Source: Bradyrhizobium erythrophlei (lineage in GTDB: Bacteria > Pseudomonadota > Alphaproteobacteria > Rhizobiales > Xanthobacteraceae). Taken from it: DNA of 64,000 bases. Positions 33,144 to 42,713 of the stretch are shown piece by piece (position 1 is the first letter of the stretch; each line of letters starts with the position of its first letter). The stretch covers positions 2,221,501 through 2,285,500 of the forward strand of contig FSRD01000001.1 in assembly GCA_900129675.1 (NCBI GenBank). The letters run 5' to 3'. The notes beneath the pieces were generated by a model that saw nothing but the letters and a program-made list of their open reading frames with translations, did not search any database and was not told the origin of the DNA. A program made the translations under genes and the position numbers.

Positions 33144-35642
33144 TTACTCGCGTTTCTCCTGGCCTCTCAAGGCTTCCATAAGTTCTTCGGCCAAGAAGGG
33201 CTTGATCAGGACAGAGACACCTTGCGCAGAAATCGAGTCCACCGTTTGCGATCTGGTGTCGCCGGTCATCACGGCGGCCGGGACGTTCCGGCCAAGCGCG
33301 GCGCGCAGGCGCCCAATGGTCTCGATACCATCCGGTGAGCCACGCAGGTTGTAGTCACACAGCAGCACATCCGGGCGCAGGCCCTGCTCTCTGACCAGAT
33401 TCAAAGCTTCCGTCGCCGTTGCAACAATGGTGGCCTTAACCCCTCTCATCTTCAACAGTCTCGCGAGCGCCGAGCGCACGGACGCCTCGTCCTCGATCGC
33501 GAGAACGCTGCCCAGGAAGGCATCTTTATGAGGATGCACCGGCGGCGCTGCTTCCGGCACCTTGACACCGGATCGACCGCGCGGAACCTCAACGAAAAAC
33601 CGTGTACCCTTCCCGGAGATTGAGCGCACCTCGATCCTGTGATCCAGAATTTCTCCGAGCCGCTTCACGATCGCAAGGCCCAACCCAAAGCCGCCCCGTT
33701 CCGCGCCGCCGCTCCCCTGATAGTACTCATCGAATATGTGTGGGAGCTGGTCTTCGGTGATACCGACGCCACTGTCCCAGACTTCAATGCGAACATTGTC
33801 GCCGGCTCGCCGGCATCCGAGCAGGATTCGTCCTCTGTCAGTGTATCGGACCGCATTCGACAACAGGTTGCGGATCATCTCCGCGAGCATGCGCCTGTCG
33901 CTGCGGATGATGAGCTCGGAACGGACGATGCACAGTCGGAGCCCTCTTTCCTGCACAAGGGCGGCGAAGTCTCCAGCGAGCGGCTCGAAGATCTCGTTCA
34001 GCGAAAACTCGCTCACGGATGGACGCAGTTTTCCGGATTCCAGCCTGTTCACGTCGAGCAGGCTCGATAGGATGCCGGTCATAGTGTCCAGCGACTGCCC
34101 GATTCCTGCGACGAGTTTGCGTGCATCGCCGCTTGGGTGGTGCGGCTCAAGCGCTGCCTGCAGGAATTTCAGGGTCTGCAATGGCTGTCGCAAGTCATGG
34201 CTTGCGGCGGCCAGAAAGCTCGATTTGGCGCGATCGGCCATTTCTGCCGTTTTCCACGCGAGCAAAAGCTCGTCATCAAAGCGTTTGCGCTCGGTAACAT
34301 CCGTAGTGAGCCCACTGATGCGGGTAGGCTTTCCGGCAGAATCGAACTGGACGATCGCAATTTGTTCCAGCCAGACTTCACCACCATCCGGCCGACGGCA
34401 GCGGAATGCGATCGAATGCGAGGGCCGGTCCGGACGAGCACCGTCGAGGCAGGATGCCACCCGCGGCTGGTCTTCAGGATGTATATGTTTCAGCCATTCA
34501 GTGCCGCGGAGAACCTGTTGCGAGTTCAGACCGAGGATTTCAGTTGCATTTTGGCTGAACCGTACTTCGTCGGCAGACACGTCCCAATCGAAGGTTATAA
34601 CGCTGCCGGCCCGCAGCGCCTCCTGTAGTCGGGCCTCCCTCTCCAGAAGGGCGCTTTCGTGAAGCCTCCGCTCGCTAAACAAGGCCGCAAGAACCAGGGC
34701 GCCTAGTGAGATCGCCAGGATGGTAGCTTGGGCGCCGAGCACACGCTCTTCGATCGACAGTTGCAAATCCCCGAAAATGCCGATTGCGAAGATTGTCGTC
34801 CAGACAATCGTGATCGCAATGATGAACGTGGCGACCGCGGTGAACGCTGAACGAAGTCGAGATGCGATCCAGAGCAGAAGGGGGCAGAGCGCGCCAATCG
34901 CCAGCTCCGCGGTCCAGGGCTGATTGGGCAAGAAAACCAGCAACGCACATACAAGGGACACCACAGCAAGCGCCAGGACGCCTTCCGCGATCTCGCGCCG
35001 CGGCGGGAGGTTGCGGATCAACGACGCCAGCCCAATCGCGAGGGGCGCCACCACAATGGTCCCGAGCGCGTCAGAAGAGAACCAGTGCAGCCAGATCACC
35101 AGCGGGGACGCGGCCGACCCCTGAAACAGTGCAAAGCCTGCCGTACCCGCAATGCCGGAGAGGCTCGTTCCAACAACGGTCGCGGCAAATAGTGCCAGCA
35201 CCCTGCGCAGTTCGTTCAACTCGAATGGAGAGCCACAAAAGCGGTGGATCAGGCCTGCGACGATGACGGCCTCACCCGCGTTCGCGACAGCAGAGAACAC
35301 CGAGTTCCAGATGTTGCGATCGCCCAGCAAATTGGCCGCGATCGTTGCAGTTGCCACCCCGACGACGACAGGCCACCGCGCCGCAGAACCAAGGGCGATC
35401 AAAATCCCTGAAGCCACTCCCGCAGCGGGCCAGAATACGGCAACACCATCGACCGGCTCCAGCAATGCAAGGCTCAGCCGCGCGGCGAAAAAATAGGCCA
35501 GTGCCACTCCGACGGTCGAAATAATGTTTACCCCGCTTGCGAGCGGGTGGCGACCCAAAACGACCGTCTGTTTTGCGGCAGTGCCCAACGTCGCCTCCGC
35601 TCGTCTGGGCCAAAATCCCCGACGCACAAAGCCTTGCACCAT
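33144..35642 (-). CDS. MASE1-PAS hybrid histidine kinase with receiver
   Basis: 832 aa. N-terminal MASE1-type integral membrane sensor (about 35-320; many helices, e.g. GVALAYFFAARLSLALLEPV and a VAVFWPAAGVASGILIA helix). A PAS domain follows (about 340-460; EILGLNSQQVLRGTEWLKHI). The HisKA H-box is AASHDLRQPLQ with H482, and the HATPase has NLLSNAVRYT (N-box), DSGVGI and GFGLGLAI. The C-terminal receiver domain has the phospho-acceptor D763 in LLCDYNLRG. A membrane-bound sensor that can phosphorylate itself and pass phosphate internally; the output target is unknown. Adjacent cyclase may be co-regulated. Confidence 0.93.
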   Translation of the reverse strand: MVQGFVRRGFWPRRAEATLGTAAKQTVVLGRHPLASGVNIISTVGVALAYFFAARLSLALLEPVDGVAVFWPAAGVASGILIALGSAARWPVVVGVATATIAANLLGDRNIWNSVFSAVANAGEAVIVAGLIHRFCGSPFELNELRRVLALFAATVVGTSLSGIAGTAGFALFQGSAASPLVIWLHWFSSDALGTIVVAPLAIGLASLIRNLPPRREIAEGVLALAVVSLVCALLVFLPNQPWTAELAIGALCPLLLWIASRLRSAFTAVATFIIAITIVWTTIFAIGIFGDLQLSIEERVLGAQATILAISLGALVLAALFSERRLHESALLEREARLQEALRAGSVITFDWDVSADEVRFSQNATEILGLNSQQVLRGTEWLKHIHPEDQPRVASCLDGARPDRPSHSIAFRCRRPDGGEVWLEQIAIVQFDSAGKPTRISGLTTDVTERKRFDDELLLAWKTAEMADRAKSSFLAAASHDLRQPLQTLKFLQAALEPHHPSGDARKLVAGIGQSLDTMTGILSSLLDVNRLESGKLRPSVSEFSLNEIFEPLAGDFAALVQERGLRLCIVRSELIIRSDRRMLAEMIRNLLSNAVRYTDRGRILLGCRRAGDNVRIEVWDSGVGITEDQLPHIFDEYYQGSGGAERGGFGLGLAIVKRLGEILDHRIEVRSISGKGTRFFVEVPRGRSGVKVPEAAPPVHPHKDAFLGSVLAIEDEASVRSALARLLKMRGVKATIVATATEALNLVREQGLRPDVLLCDYNLRGSPDGIETIGRLRAALGRNVPAAVMTGDTRSQTVDSISAQGVSVLIKPFLAEELMEALRGQEKRE

Positions 35643-35714
35643 CGCCGCGACATCGCTGATGCGGCAGCTCTAGCGACTATAGGCCCGCATTTTCGCTCAA
35701 GCCACCATGTTGCG

Positions 35715-35827
35715 ATGCATTAGCCTCCTTGCGGCACCTTTGAGACATGCCAACGCGCGCCGAAAACGTCTGTTTGTCGGTGTAGACCGGAAGTGACCGG
35801 TGGGCGGCCAAAACGACGAGATTGACC
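35715..35827. repeat. dispersed repeat split by a group II intron
   Basis: The left half contains GGCACCTTTGAGACATGCCA and ACCGGAAGTGACCGG...CCAAAACGACGAGATTGACC. The right half resumes CATTGCGGAAGTCAG at 36548. In the copy at 37735 the corresponding region reads TTGACCGATTGCGGAAGTGG, so the intron splits the repeat at ...TTGACC|CATTGCGG. Confidence 0.6.
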
Positions 35828-36547
35828 GTGCGCCCCGAGGGCGCGAACTATCAGTGAGGGAGGGTCTCACTCGGATAATTGTCGATTGGTCCGGAAGCTG
35901 GCAGGCGACACGGCCGGGTAACTGGCTGGGTCGGAGCCCTGCGACGAAGGCGGCCTTGGGCTGCTGAGCGATCCGATGGGCCGTAACAAAGTGAAGCCCG
36001 AGCAGGCCTCGAAAGTTCTAGTGCGGATGCCGACCCTCCGGTCATTTGGGGAAGGCCGCACGTGTGGGGAAATAATCGACACGCGCACCCACGCGATCAG
36101 CCGGGGTAGTGGGCACGGCACGTCGGAAGGGTGGTTACAGGGGGAGACCCGTCAAGGGCGAGGGTAGCGGGCCTCAACGTCGCGAAAGGCGGTGGCCATG
36201 GCGGGAGTCGGACGGGGCAATAGGAGCGTTGATGCCGGGTAGTGCCGGTGGAGCAAAGGGCCCCGACTTCTGGTGCGCTTTTGAAGATGGCGAGGTCGTG
36301 GTGATTGGCGATGAGCCTGCAAACACCATCAATGACAGGCGCCGCTGGAGATTGCTGTATCGAGTGGCGAAGGAGAGTTACTGACCGTGCCAAAGCCGCG
36401 TGCGGTTAGTTTGTCTCCGTGTGCCTTGCGGTGAAGCCAGTCGGAAAGCCGGGTGCCGGAAATCGGCGCGCCCGGTTTGATGAGCGGGGATGGGAAACGG
36501 GGCGTTGGCCATAGGCCCCAGGCTACCGCGCCCATCCTCGACTCTAC
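35828..36547 (+). mobile_element. ORF-less, deleted group II intron
   Basis: About 720 nt. It begins GTGCGCCCCGAGGGCGC (canonical GTGCG) and ends ...CATCCTCGACTCTAC. Domain V is clear at about 36444-36476: GCCGGGTGCCG-GAAA-TCGGCGCGCCCGGT. Domain VI follows, GGGGATGGGAAACGGG...CCCATCCTCGAC. The 3' terminal region is similar to that of the intron at 22760-24705. No RT frame is left; an open frame 36109-36384 (ends RRRWRLLYRVAKESY) could be a maturase remnant, unproven. The host sequence is a dispersed repeat, not a gene. Confidence 0.8.
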
Positions 36548-36868
36548 CATTGCGGAAGTCAGTCTCAGCGCGCGCTTCCGCCTGCAGCCATCACCACTCT
36601 TCAGGGCCTCTCGCGAGAGCTCTAAGTGACGGCGATGCTTCTATTTTTGCCTCCTGGTCTGCGCAAGTATCAGTCGATTGGCCGATTCTGCATAGCGGTC
36701 CGCTTAAGAAGGAGTAGTCTGCAATCCACAGCGGCCTACTCGTTCAAGGGGCTGTCTCAATTATCAAACTATCGGCCGAACTGGGAACGCTTCGCGTTAG
36801 AGAGGAAAACGGCGAACCGACGAGAGGCTTCGATGCTTGGCGGATTTGGCATCAAGGGAGAAATTGAA

Positions 36869-37126
36869 ATGCGCAAGATCATTGGAGTTGCAGCATTTGT
36901 AGCCATGGTGTTCACGGCAATACCGGCATCCGCTCAACCAAATGACCCATACGATTATCCCTACTGCCTACAAGGTAAACAGTACGGCCTCCCGGGGTTG
37001 TGTCAGTTCACGAGCTACCAGCAGTGCCAGGCTACGGCCTACGGGACATTTTCGTATTGCGGCATAAATCCTCGATTTGCATACGGATGGCAACCGCGCG
37101 GCCGACGACCTTACCAGGAGCGGTGA
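36869..37126 (+). CDS. DUF3551 small secreted protein
   Basis: 85 aa: signal peptide MRKIIGVAAFVAMVFTAIPA with cleavage near ASAQ, then YDYPYCLQGKQYGLPGLCQF and YQQCQATAYGTFSYCGINPR. This is the four-cysteine DUF3551 pattern, abundant in Bradyrhizobium. I chose the ATG at 36869 with GGGAGA upstream; the larger frame from 36626 is not supported. Function unknown; probably periplasmic. 36580-36868 upstream holds no supported gene. Confidence 0.85.
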   Translation: MRKIIGVAAFVAMVFTAIPASAQPNDPYDYPYCLQGKQYGLPGLCQFTSYQQCQATAYGTFSYCGINPRFAYGWQPRGRRPYQER

Positions 37127-37129
37127 TCG

Positions 37130-37300
37130 TTCTTACACTTTTCGGGCATGGCCCGATGTTCGACTTGAGCCGGCAGTCCGTAATGCGACAGGTCTGGCTC
37201 ATCCAGCGCCAGCTGAACGATCCTGTCGCGGATGACATCGGGGAATCTTGTTCCGGACCCACTTCGGTTTGAACAAAAGGGATTTCGATTGATACGAGGG
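37130..37300 (-). pseudogene. possible transposase (IS3-like) remnant
   Basis: The minus strand has the short piece FPDVIRDRIVQLALDEPDLS, reminiscent of the helix-turn-helix linker of IS3-type orfB proteins (IRDRIV.LAL..P.LS). The rest of the frame does not match, and neither end of an element is seen. A decayed fragment at most. Confidence 0.35.
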
Positions 37301-37416
37301 CACGCAGGCAAAAAACTGTTTGGAAGCTGTTGCGGATGAATAAAGGCTGTACTTCAATGACGAACTGCGACGTCACTCCAAACTCGCCGTGTTTTTCGAC
37401 CTTGGGAGGCTGGGCC

Positions 37417-37710
37417 ATGAAATCTAGCAAGCGGTCGTTTGCCGTCGTCTCCGTGCTTTTCGTACTCCTGCTGTCATTTGGTAGGGGAACACTCAATGCG
37501 CGCGACGCCGATCTCGACTCTCTCATCTTTGCGGCGGCTCAGACCGCTGATCAGCAATGCATAAGGACCTGTCGTGCGCGATATCACGACTGCCGGTCCT
37601 TGAAGCAAATACCACTTCCCGAGTGTCGGGGCATTTACCAGGATTGCACCCGCTACACTTGTAGTGCTGGTGCAGCTGGTCGACCGTCTTGGTCAGGGTT
37701 TCCGAGGTAA
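37417..37710 (+). CDS. small secreted cysteine-rich protein
   Basis: 97 aa. Signal-like N-terminus MKSSKRSFAVVSVLFVLLLS. The core CIRTCRARYHDCRSLKQIPL followed by PECRGIYQDCTRYTC has six cysteines in a C-x3-C-x6-C and C-x6-C-x3-C style, suggesting two disulfide-stapled helices. ATG 37417 has GGGAGG upstream. The same window has DUF3551 and other small Cys proteins nearby, but this family is not one I can name. The longer frame from 37330 is unlikely. Confidence 0.6.
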   Translation: MKSSKRSFAVVSVLFVLLLSFGRGTLNARDADLDSLIFAAAQTADQQCIRTCRARYHDCRSLKQIPLPECRGIYQDCTRYTCSAGAAGRPSWSGFPR

Positions 37711-37734
37711 TTGATCGCGAAGGCCGCCCGCGCT

Positions 37735-37890
37735 TCTCGCCCGTGCCGAGGAGATGATCGAGTAGGGCCTACTTCCGCTATGGCACGTTTGCGACATGCC
37801 AACTGCATCGAGCGATGTCCGCTTTCAGGGGTAACCGGGACGACATGTGCTGATGCTGAGTTCTTCTGACTTTGACCGATTGCGGAAGTG
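37735..37890. repeat. dispersed repeat copy
   Basis: Contains GCCCGTGCCGAGGAGATGAT, ATGGCACGTTTGCGACATGC and TTGACCGATTGCGGAAGTGG. The last piece shows the uninterrupted version of the site hit by the intron at 35828. 37891-38095 shows no gene. Confidence 0.65.
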
Positions 37891-38095
37891 GTCGGCGTTA
37901 AGGGCGAGCGCCATAAACCTTCGTATCGTTCCGTGACACCTTTAGATGCCGGACGATTACCTGCGTTCAATTGAGCCGCCGATCGCGATCATCTTAGGCT
38001 GCATGCGTTAGAAAAGCGCACAGGCTCATGAAGTGCGACGGTGAAAAACGATGATCGACGAACAGCGACGATAATACCCAGGGGAGACTCCAATG

Positions 38096-38185
38096 TCGTT
38101 GTTCAATCTCTTCTGCCTGTCAGAACGATCTGATCATTTCGTTGGAAAAAATCCGCGGCCAACTTGATTTCTGATGACATGAACT
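38096..38185. repeat. direct repeat, copy 1
   Basis: The run GTCGTTGTTCAATCTCTTCT...CAGAACGATCTGATCATTTC...GTTGGAAAAAATCCGCGGCC is repeated at 38536-38620 with 5 extra bases here (CTGTC) and a few substitutions. The two copies bracket the small secreted-protein gene at 38238-38495, like a duplicated flanking segment. Confidence 0.8.
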
Positions 38186-38237
38186 AGGCGAATCTGTCGG
38201 AGCGCTGCTTCACGGCTCGCCCAAACGGAGATCCACG

Positions 38238-38495
38238 ATGTTGAATGGAGTAAATACGATGCGCTCCCTTTTGGCCTTAGGCCTGTTGATGACCCTGTGT
38301 GCTTCTGCAAGTGCCGCGACGGTGCATCACCCGCGACGCCATGTTATCGCCCGTTCTAGCGAAGGTTTCCCGGGTTACGCTGTTCCGCGCTGGGCATATG
38401 CAGGGACTGGGCCTGCGGTCCACTACGACGACACCCCTAGCTACGACGATCCGTCCAAGTTTGGCGGCTCAGCGGCGTTGCCCGTTGAGAACTAG
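38238..38495 (+). CDS. small secreted Bradyrhizobium-type protein
   Basis: 85 aa from ATG 38238 (MLNGVNTMRSLL...), or 78 aa from ATG 38259. The second start gives a standard signal peptide (MRSLLALGLLMTLCASASAA). The mature part HHPRRHVIARSSEGF...AVPRWAYAGTGPAVHYDDTP...YDDPSKFGG is a family I recognise only as a common small Bradyrhizobium exported protein. No cysteines in the mature part. Flanked by direct repeats. Confidence 0.7.
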   Translation: MLNGVNTMRSLLALGLLMTLCASASAATVHHPRRHVIARSSEGFPGYAVPRWAYAGTGPAVHYDDTPSYDDPSKFGGSAALPVEN

Positions 38496-38535
38496 ACATA
38501 GGAATCGCCGGCAAGTCCCGCAGGCACGCGCAGTT

Positions 38536-38670
38536 GTCGTTGTTCAATCTCTTCTGCAGAACGATCTTATCATTTCGTTGGAAAAACTCCGCGGCCGGAT
38601 GGATCCTGAGAACATGAACGACGGGAAGACCGGAAGAGATTGGGCGCGGTCAAAACGACGCGATTGACCC
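38536..38670. repeat. direct repeat copy 2 plus dispersed-repeat fragment
   Basis: 38536-38620 repeats 38096-38185. From about 38615 a fragment of the dispersed family follows (GCGCGGTCAAAACGACGCGA / TTGACC). Confidence 0.75.
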
Positions 38671-38710
38671 TGGCTGTGTGAAAACTCAAAAAATCGAAAG
38701 ACGATGCCAG

Positions 38711-38742
38711 GAGCGGGAAGCAGCATGTGCTGCTTCCCGCTC
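38711..38742 (-). terminator. strong hairpin after the GlcG-family gene
   Basis: A perfect 12-bp stem GAGCGGGAAGCA / TGCTTCCCGCTC around a short loop, 12 bases after the stop of the minus-strand gene. A T run (ATTTTTTGAG on the minus strand) begins about 20 bases further. It probably terminates that transcript, though the T tract is offset. Confidence 0.6.
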
Positions 38743-38754
38743 GGATGACGACCG

Positions 38755-39657
38755 TCAGTTCACATGCGGCAGACCGGCCACGGCAGCATCCGTTGGATTG
38801 TTCAGGCACTTCGGATGGCCAAAGCCGCCGGCGCTCTGACCGACGCCTCCCTGCCCGTTGGGAGCTTGGCCCGTGCCGCCGGTACCGTCAGCGTTTGGCT
38901 TTATGTCGAATATGATGTTGTCCGGGTGGGCCGGATCCGCCACCCCTTTAACACCTTGGAATTGATCGAGCCCGAGGCTACTTCGGACCCGCCATGCGAC
39001 CATGTGGTCGGTGCAAGAGGTGTCACCGCTGACGCCGACGCCCCCCAGTTTGACCCCGTTCCTGTAAAGCGCAAGGCCGCCGCCGAAGACGTTCACGCCG
39101 CCGATGCGCTGGCCAACCATGGGATCGTTTGGCGTGCCGAACGAAGAACCACTGGAGGGACCCGGATTGAAGCTAGCCGTGCTGATCCCGCCGGAAGGAG
39201 GACGGTTGCCATATGCGGCAGCAGTATCGACCGGATTGCTATGCTGCAGGCCGTAGAGGCTACCGCCCGGTTGCACGGCCGTAAACAGGTTGGCGGTCGA
39301 CAAGGCGAGGCCGCTCGGAAACAAACTGCCGGCGGGTGTAGCGTTGTGCCCCACGCTGAAATCATTTGCGGTGTTGGCTTTTTGTGCGGAGATGACGCGG
39401 CTGCCCAGCCATTGAGAGGTGCCTTGGCTCCCCGAGAACGCTACGGCGCAGACGGTGCCATCGTTGGCGACGATCGTCCCCCACATGTTGAAGCCCAGGC
39501 CGCCATTGGCGCCTGCCGCGGGCGTTATAGCGCCGATGAGCGCTGAACGAAGTTGCGAAAAGCTCGGCAGAGCGGAGCAATCCGCAAAGGCCGGACCGAC
39601 CACCATGGTAACGAGAGCGCTGATCGAACATGAAAGCACATGCCGTTGGATGTTCAT
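38755..39657 (-). CDS. GlcG/HbpS-family heme-binding-like secreted protein
   Basis: 300 aa. N-terminal signal peptide (SISALVTMVVGPAFADC). The mature part has the GlcG/HbpS-type features: AVAFSGSQGTSQWLGSRVIS, AQKANTANDFSVG, LFPSGLALSTANLFTAVQPG and NVFGGGLALYRNGVKLGGVG. These proteins bind heme or small ligands and are often secreted. A Gly/Pro/Gln-rich tail follows. ATG 39657. A hairpin terminator follows. No partner gene is adjacent, so the role is open. Confidence 0.8.
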   Translation of the reverse strand: MNIQRHVLSCSISALVTMVVGPAFADCSALPSFSQLRSALIGAITPAAGANGGLGFNMWGTIVANDGTVCAVAFSGSQGTSQWLGSRVISAQKANTANDFSVGHNATPAGSLFPSGLALSTANLFTAVQPGGSLYGLQHSNPVDTAAAYGNRPPSGGISTASFNPGPSSGSSFGTPNDPMVGQRIGGVNVFGGGLALYRNGVKLGGVGVSGDTSCTDHMVAWRVRSSLGLDQFQGVKGVADPAHPDNIIFDIKPNADGTGGTGQAPNGQGGVGQSAGGFGHPKCLNNPTDAAVAGLPHVN

Positions 39658-39659
39658 TA

Positions 39660-40611
39660 TGCTGCTCCTCTGGTGCGATGGGTGATGGGATGGCAAGGAA
39701 GCGCAGGTCCCATCGTGCCTGCGCGAAGTCCATGAGATGCGCTGCCATTCCCGAGGGGATCCGCAATAGGATGAAACTCATGGCGGCGACCGCGGGAATT
39801 GAAAGTCAAGCTCAAGAAGGTAAAAAGGACCGGCACACACTCGACGTATGGGTACCGGCACGATGAGGCTTGTCTAACCAGCCCCGGCGCAATGAGACGA
39901 GCAGAGCCGAGGCAGGCCAGTCATCGCTTGGCCCACCCGCTCGCTTATCGCGCGCGTCAGAGCGGCCTTGAGGAATTGGCGGTAAACTAAATTCAGGATG
40001 AGGGTCAACATCGCCGAACCCCGCTGATTAGTTGCGGGGAGCGTACATCATTTCTTGAATGGCCGAAAATGGTTTCGCCGTGACGCGGGCCAGCGGTTCT
40101 ACCGGAAGCGTAAGTCCGGGTTTGGCACGAACCGGACCAACCGGCCGGTCTGACGATGTACGTTGTTCGGGGTAGACCAGAAGTGGCTGGCACAGGGTCG
40201 AAACAGCGCTTTTGACCCGCAGCTGACCTGAGCCGAGCAGGCTCGAAAGACGTCGTTGTGCTTGCGGCTGCAGGCCGTCGAAGTCAGAGGCGCATCAATG
40301 CCTTGCAGGACGGGCCCGCCGTCAATCATGAACGGCGAGGACCGGAGATGCATCGCGTCTGGACGATCAGGATACCGATTTGACACTATGCGGAAGAGAA
40401 TCGATGGTCGGCTCGTTCAAACGATCGAATGTTACGCCCACTCGCGTCGGTCTACGCCAAACGATATAGCAATGTTGGCTGATACGACCATTAGCCATCA
40501 GCATGGTGATCTCATGCAGCTGCCGATGTCCCGCCAAACCAACACGAATGAGCCAAAGCGGGCTTCGAGTCAAAAACTCAATTGCCGGCGGATGCTTCCA
40601 TATGCCGTCGA
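39660..40611. other. gene-poor stretch with a dispersed-repeat copy at about 40085-40200
   Basis: No frame here has both a ribosome site and a recognisable domain. At 40085-40200 a dispersed-repeat fragment reads ACCGGAAGCGTAAGTCCGGG, TGGCACGAACCGGACCAACC and GTAGACCAGAAGTGGCTGGC, partly in the order of the copies at 33015 and 35715. A short frame at 40367-40621 (minus) is considered spurious. Confidence 0.5.
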
Positions 40612-41232
40612 TCAGCGACATCCGGTATTTGCTGAAATGATGTCACTCATGACCTGCTTCTGAATCGAAGGCGAGGTGGTCACAGAAACATGTCCGAGTT
40701 CAGGGCTGCTCTTCAGGTCCACGTTTCGCAGTAAGCCGTGGAAATGCTCGCCAGGCTGTACCGGCACTCCCACACCATCGGAAATATAAAAATTTCTCAT
40801 AAGATGGACGTTGCCGGGGACGGCAGATCTGACGACGGGGTCAAACGTAACAGCCAGGGCGACGCGGAGGCCGGCTTGCTGCAGTTGCTCTGCCATACTC
40901 AGGACCGCGCTAGCACCAAGCGAGTGACCAACCAGGACAATTGAGCTTACGCGCCCGCTCCAGCAATCCTGAATTGCCTCGTTTGCAAGAGAATTCCAAA
41001 ATAAATGATTGGTTACCGTCGCACTGATATTCCTCTGGCGGAGTTCATCTGCGAGTTGATCAATGCCCGGCGACAGAACGTTCGTTAATCCCCGAAATAA
41101 ATAGACCTTTTTGTGTGCACCAGGACTGTCTTGTTTGTGTGCACCAGGACTGTCTTGCTCAGCGAATGTTGCCGATGATGCTCCGACAACGAACAGTGTT
41201 ATCAGCAAACACTTGACCGCAAAACGTGACAT
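40612..41232 (-). CDS. secreted alpha/beta-hydrolase-fold protein
   Basis: 206 aa. A signal peptide (CLLITLFVVGASSATFAEQ) is followed by an exact tandem octapeptide QDSPGAHK-QDSPGAHK. The hydrolase-like core is KKVYLFRGLTNVLSPGIDQL, then the nucleophile elbow VLVGHSLGASAVL with Ser in GHSLG, and DPVVRS. The usual His near the end may be GHVSV. Likely a periplasmic lipase/esterase-like enzyme of unknown substrate. The duplicated linker is a 24-bp tandem repeat. Confidence 0.72.
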   Translation of the reverse strand: MSRFAVKCLLITLFVVGASSATFAEQDSPGAHKQDSPGAHKKVYLFRGLTNVLSPGIDQLADELRQRNISATVTNHLFWNSLANEAIQDCWSGRVSSIVLVGHSLGASAVLSMAEQLQQAGLRVALAVTFDPVVRSAVPGNVHLMRNFYISDGVGVPVQPGEHFHGLLRNVDLKSSPELGHVSVTTSPSIQKQVMSDIISANTGCR

Positions 41233-41541
41233 CGCGGAAGCCCCAGAACGGTGTGATTACGAGACCATAAGGATTAATGCATCGCTGCGCACCGATCCAG
41301 AGGAAATGTTTTTAGTGCAGATTGCGGTGCAAATTCGACAGCTTGATGTCGCTCGCTGGCACCCATCGAGCCAAACGGACCGGTCCGCAACGGACATTAG
41401 GCGGGAAATCCTGGTCGAGCGCATTGGGCCGCTCGCCAGCCTGATCAGGGCGGAAGGACCAGCTATTCTATTCCTCTCCGGCAAAGCGGCTTTGATTTCA
41501 GCACCGTCTCTGCCGGCTTGATCGGGCCGCGCGGAAACGGC

Positions 41542-42438
41542 TCACACGGCATCCCCCGATTCACCTACTGCATCATCCGGCACAACCAAAACGCGAGATC
41601 GGGCCGTATTCATCGCGAAGATATCCTCGACCACGAGACGCAGGGTATCGTGGCATTCGCACGCCGCCGCCGCGAGCCGCGATCGGTCGATCTCGATCTG
41701 GCCTCGTCGATCAGATCTGATCGCTCCGGACGCGCGCAGATTGCGCATCAGGAGCGTCACCGTCGTTCGTCGCACACCGAGTATTTGTGAGAGCGCCTCT
41801 TGGGTGAGCGGGAGGACGTCATGGTCGATGCGGTCGCGAAAATGGAGCAGCCAGCGCGCCATGCGGGCTTCGACCGGATGCAGCGCATTGCAGGCCGTGC
41901 CGAGCTGAAACTGAATCAGCATCGCCCTCATGTGCATCTGGATCGCGCGCCGGATCGCGGGGCTCCGGTTGAACGCGGCGTGAAATCGCGATGCGGGGAT
42001 CCGCGAGGCGGTGCCCGCCGCACGAACGATGGCGGTAATGGCCGAATGTGACGGCCCTATCACCGAAAGAACGCCTACTGCTCCCTCGCGCCCGACTGCG
42101 GCGGTGGCGACCGTCTGCCCGTTCGCCATGTCGATCATCAGCGAGATGGCGCCGCTGTGAGGGAAGAACACATGCTCGATCTGGTCGCCCGCTTGCGAGA
42201 GGACCGCGTCCCGATCTAGCCCGACCGTCTCCAAGCCGGGCACCAGCAGACCAAAATCTGCTGGCGCCAGCGCTGCCAGAAGGCGGTTACCAATTCCGCC
42301 GCCACCAATCACCGCAGGCAACCCGGACTCAGGCAAGTCGCGCTTTCTGGATTCCGAGCGGCTGCGGATTGATCGCGGCGCCCGGAACGCCGAAGGCGCA
42401 GCTGCTACCCTCGGCTTCGAGAATGCGCGCGGCTGCAT
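41542..42438 (-). CDS. Crp/Fnr-family transcriptional regulator
   Basis: Up to 298 aa. Cyclic-nucleotide-binding-like domain: [56 protein letters not shown]. The winged helix at the C-terminus reads [20 protein letters not shown]. It does not have the cysteine ligands of Fnr, so it is a Crp/CooA-like or other member. The N-terminal ~45 residues (Ser/Arg-rich) are probably not coding; a GTG at about 42318 ([12 protein letters not shown]) is a likely start. This subgroup is common in Bradyrhizobium. Confidence 0.85.
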   Translation of the reverse strand: MQPRAFSKPRVAAAPSAFRAPRSIRSRSESRKRDLPESGLPAVIGGGGIGNRLLAALAPADFGLLVPGLETVGLDRDAVLSQAGDQIEHVFFPHSGAISLMIDMANGQTVATAAVGREGAVGVLSVIGPSHSAITAIVRAAGTASRIPASRFHAAFNRSPAIRRAIQMHMRAMLIQFQLGTACNALHPVEARMARWLLHFRDRIDHDVLPLTQEALSQILGVRRTTVTLLMRNLRASGAIRSDRRGQIEIDRSRLAAAACECHDTLRLVVEDIFAMNTARSRVLVVPDDAVGESGDAV

Positions 42439-42713
42439 CGACTGCTCGCATCTTCATGTGAGACCCCGCTCAGTGCTGTTGGCTTGACAGCATCTTCAAA
42501 CCGCGAGGCGTCCATCTCAACGAACTTGATTTTATTTTCCGCGCTATGGCAGCGCGCGTATTTCTTCTGGATATTCAGCCGATTAGCCAAACAGGACAGT
42601 GGAAGCGGTATATCGAGAGCGGCCCCCGTAGTTCTCCTACCAAAACATAGTTCCCCCGCTCAACCTCGGTTAATACTTTACCGCTGTAAGGGGTGAGCCT
42701 TCGGGATGAGCGT

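Noticed and set aside
36109..36384. 91-codon frame within the third intron
   Set aside because: No RT motif; could be a maturase remnant but cannot be shown.
42405..42590. 61-codon minus-strand frame (MANRLNIQKKYARCHSAENK)
   Set aside because: No clear ribosome site or recognised domain; overlaps the start region of the Crp-type gene on the same strand.
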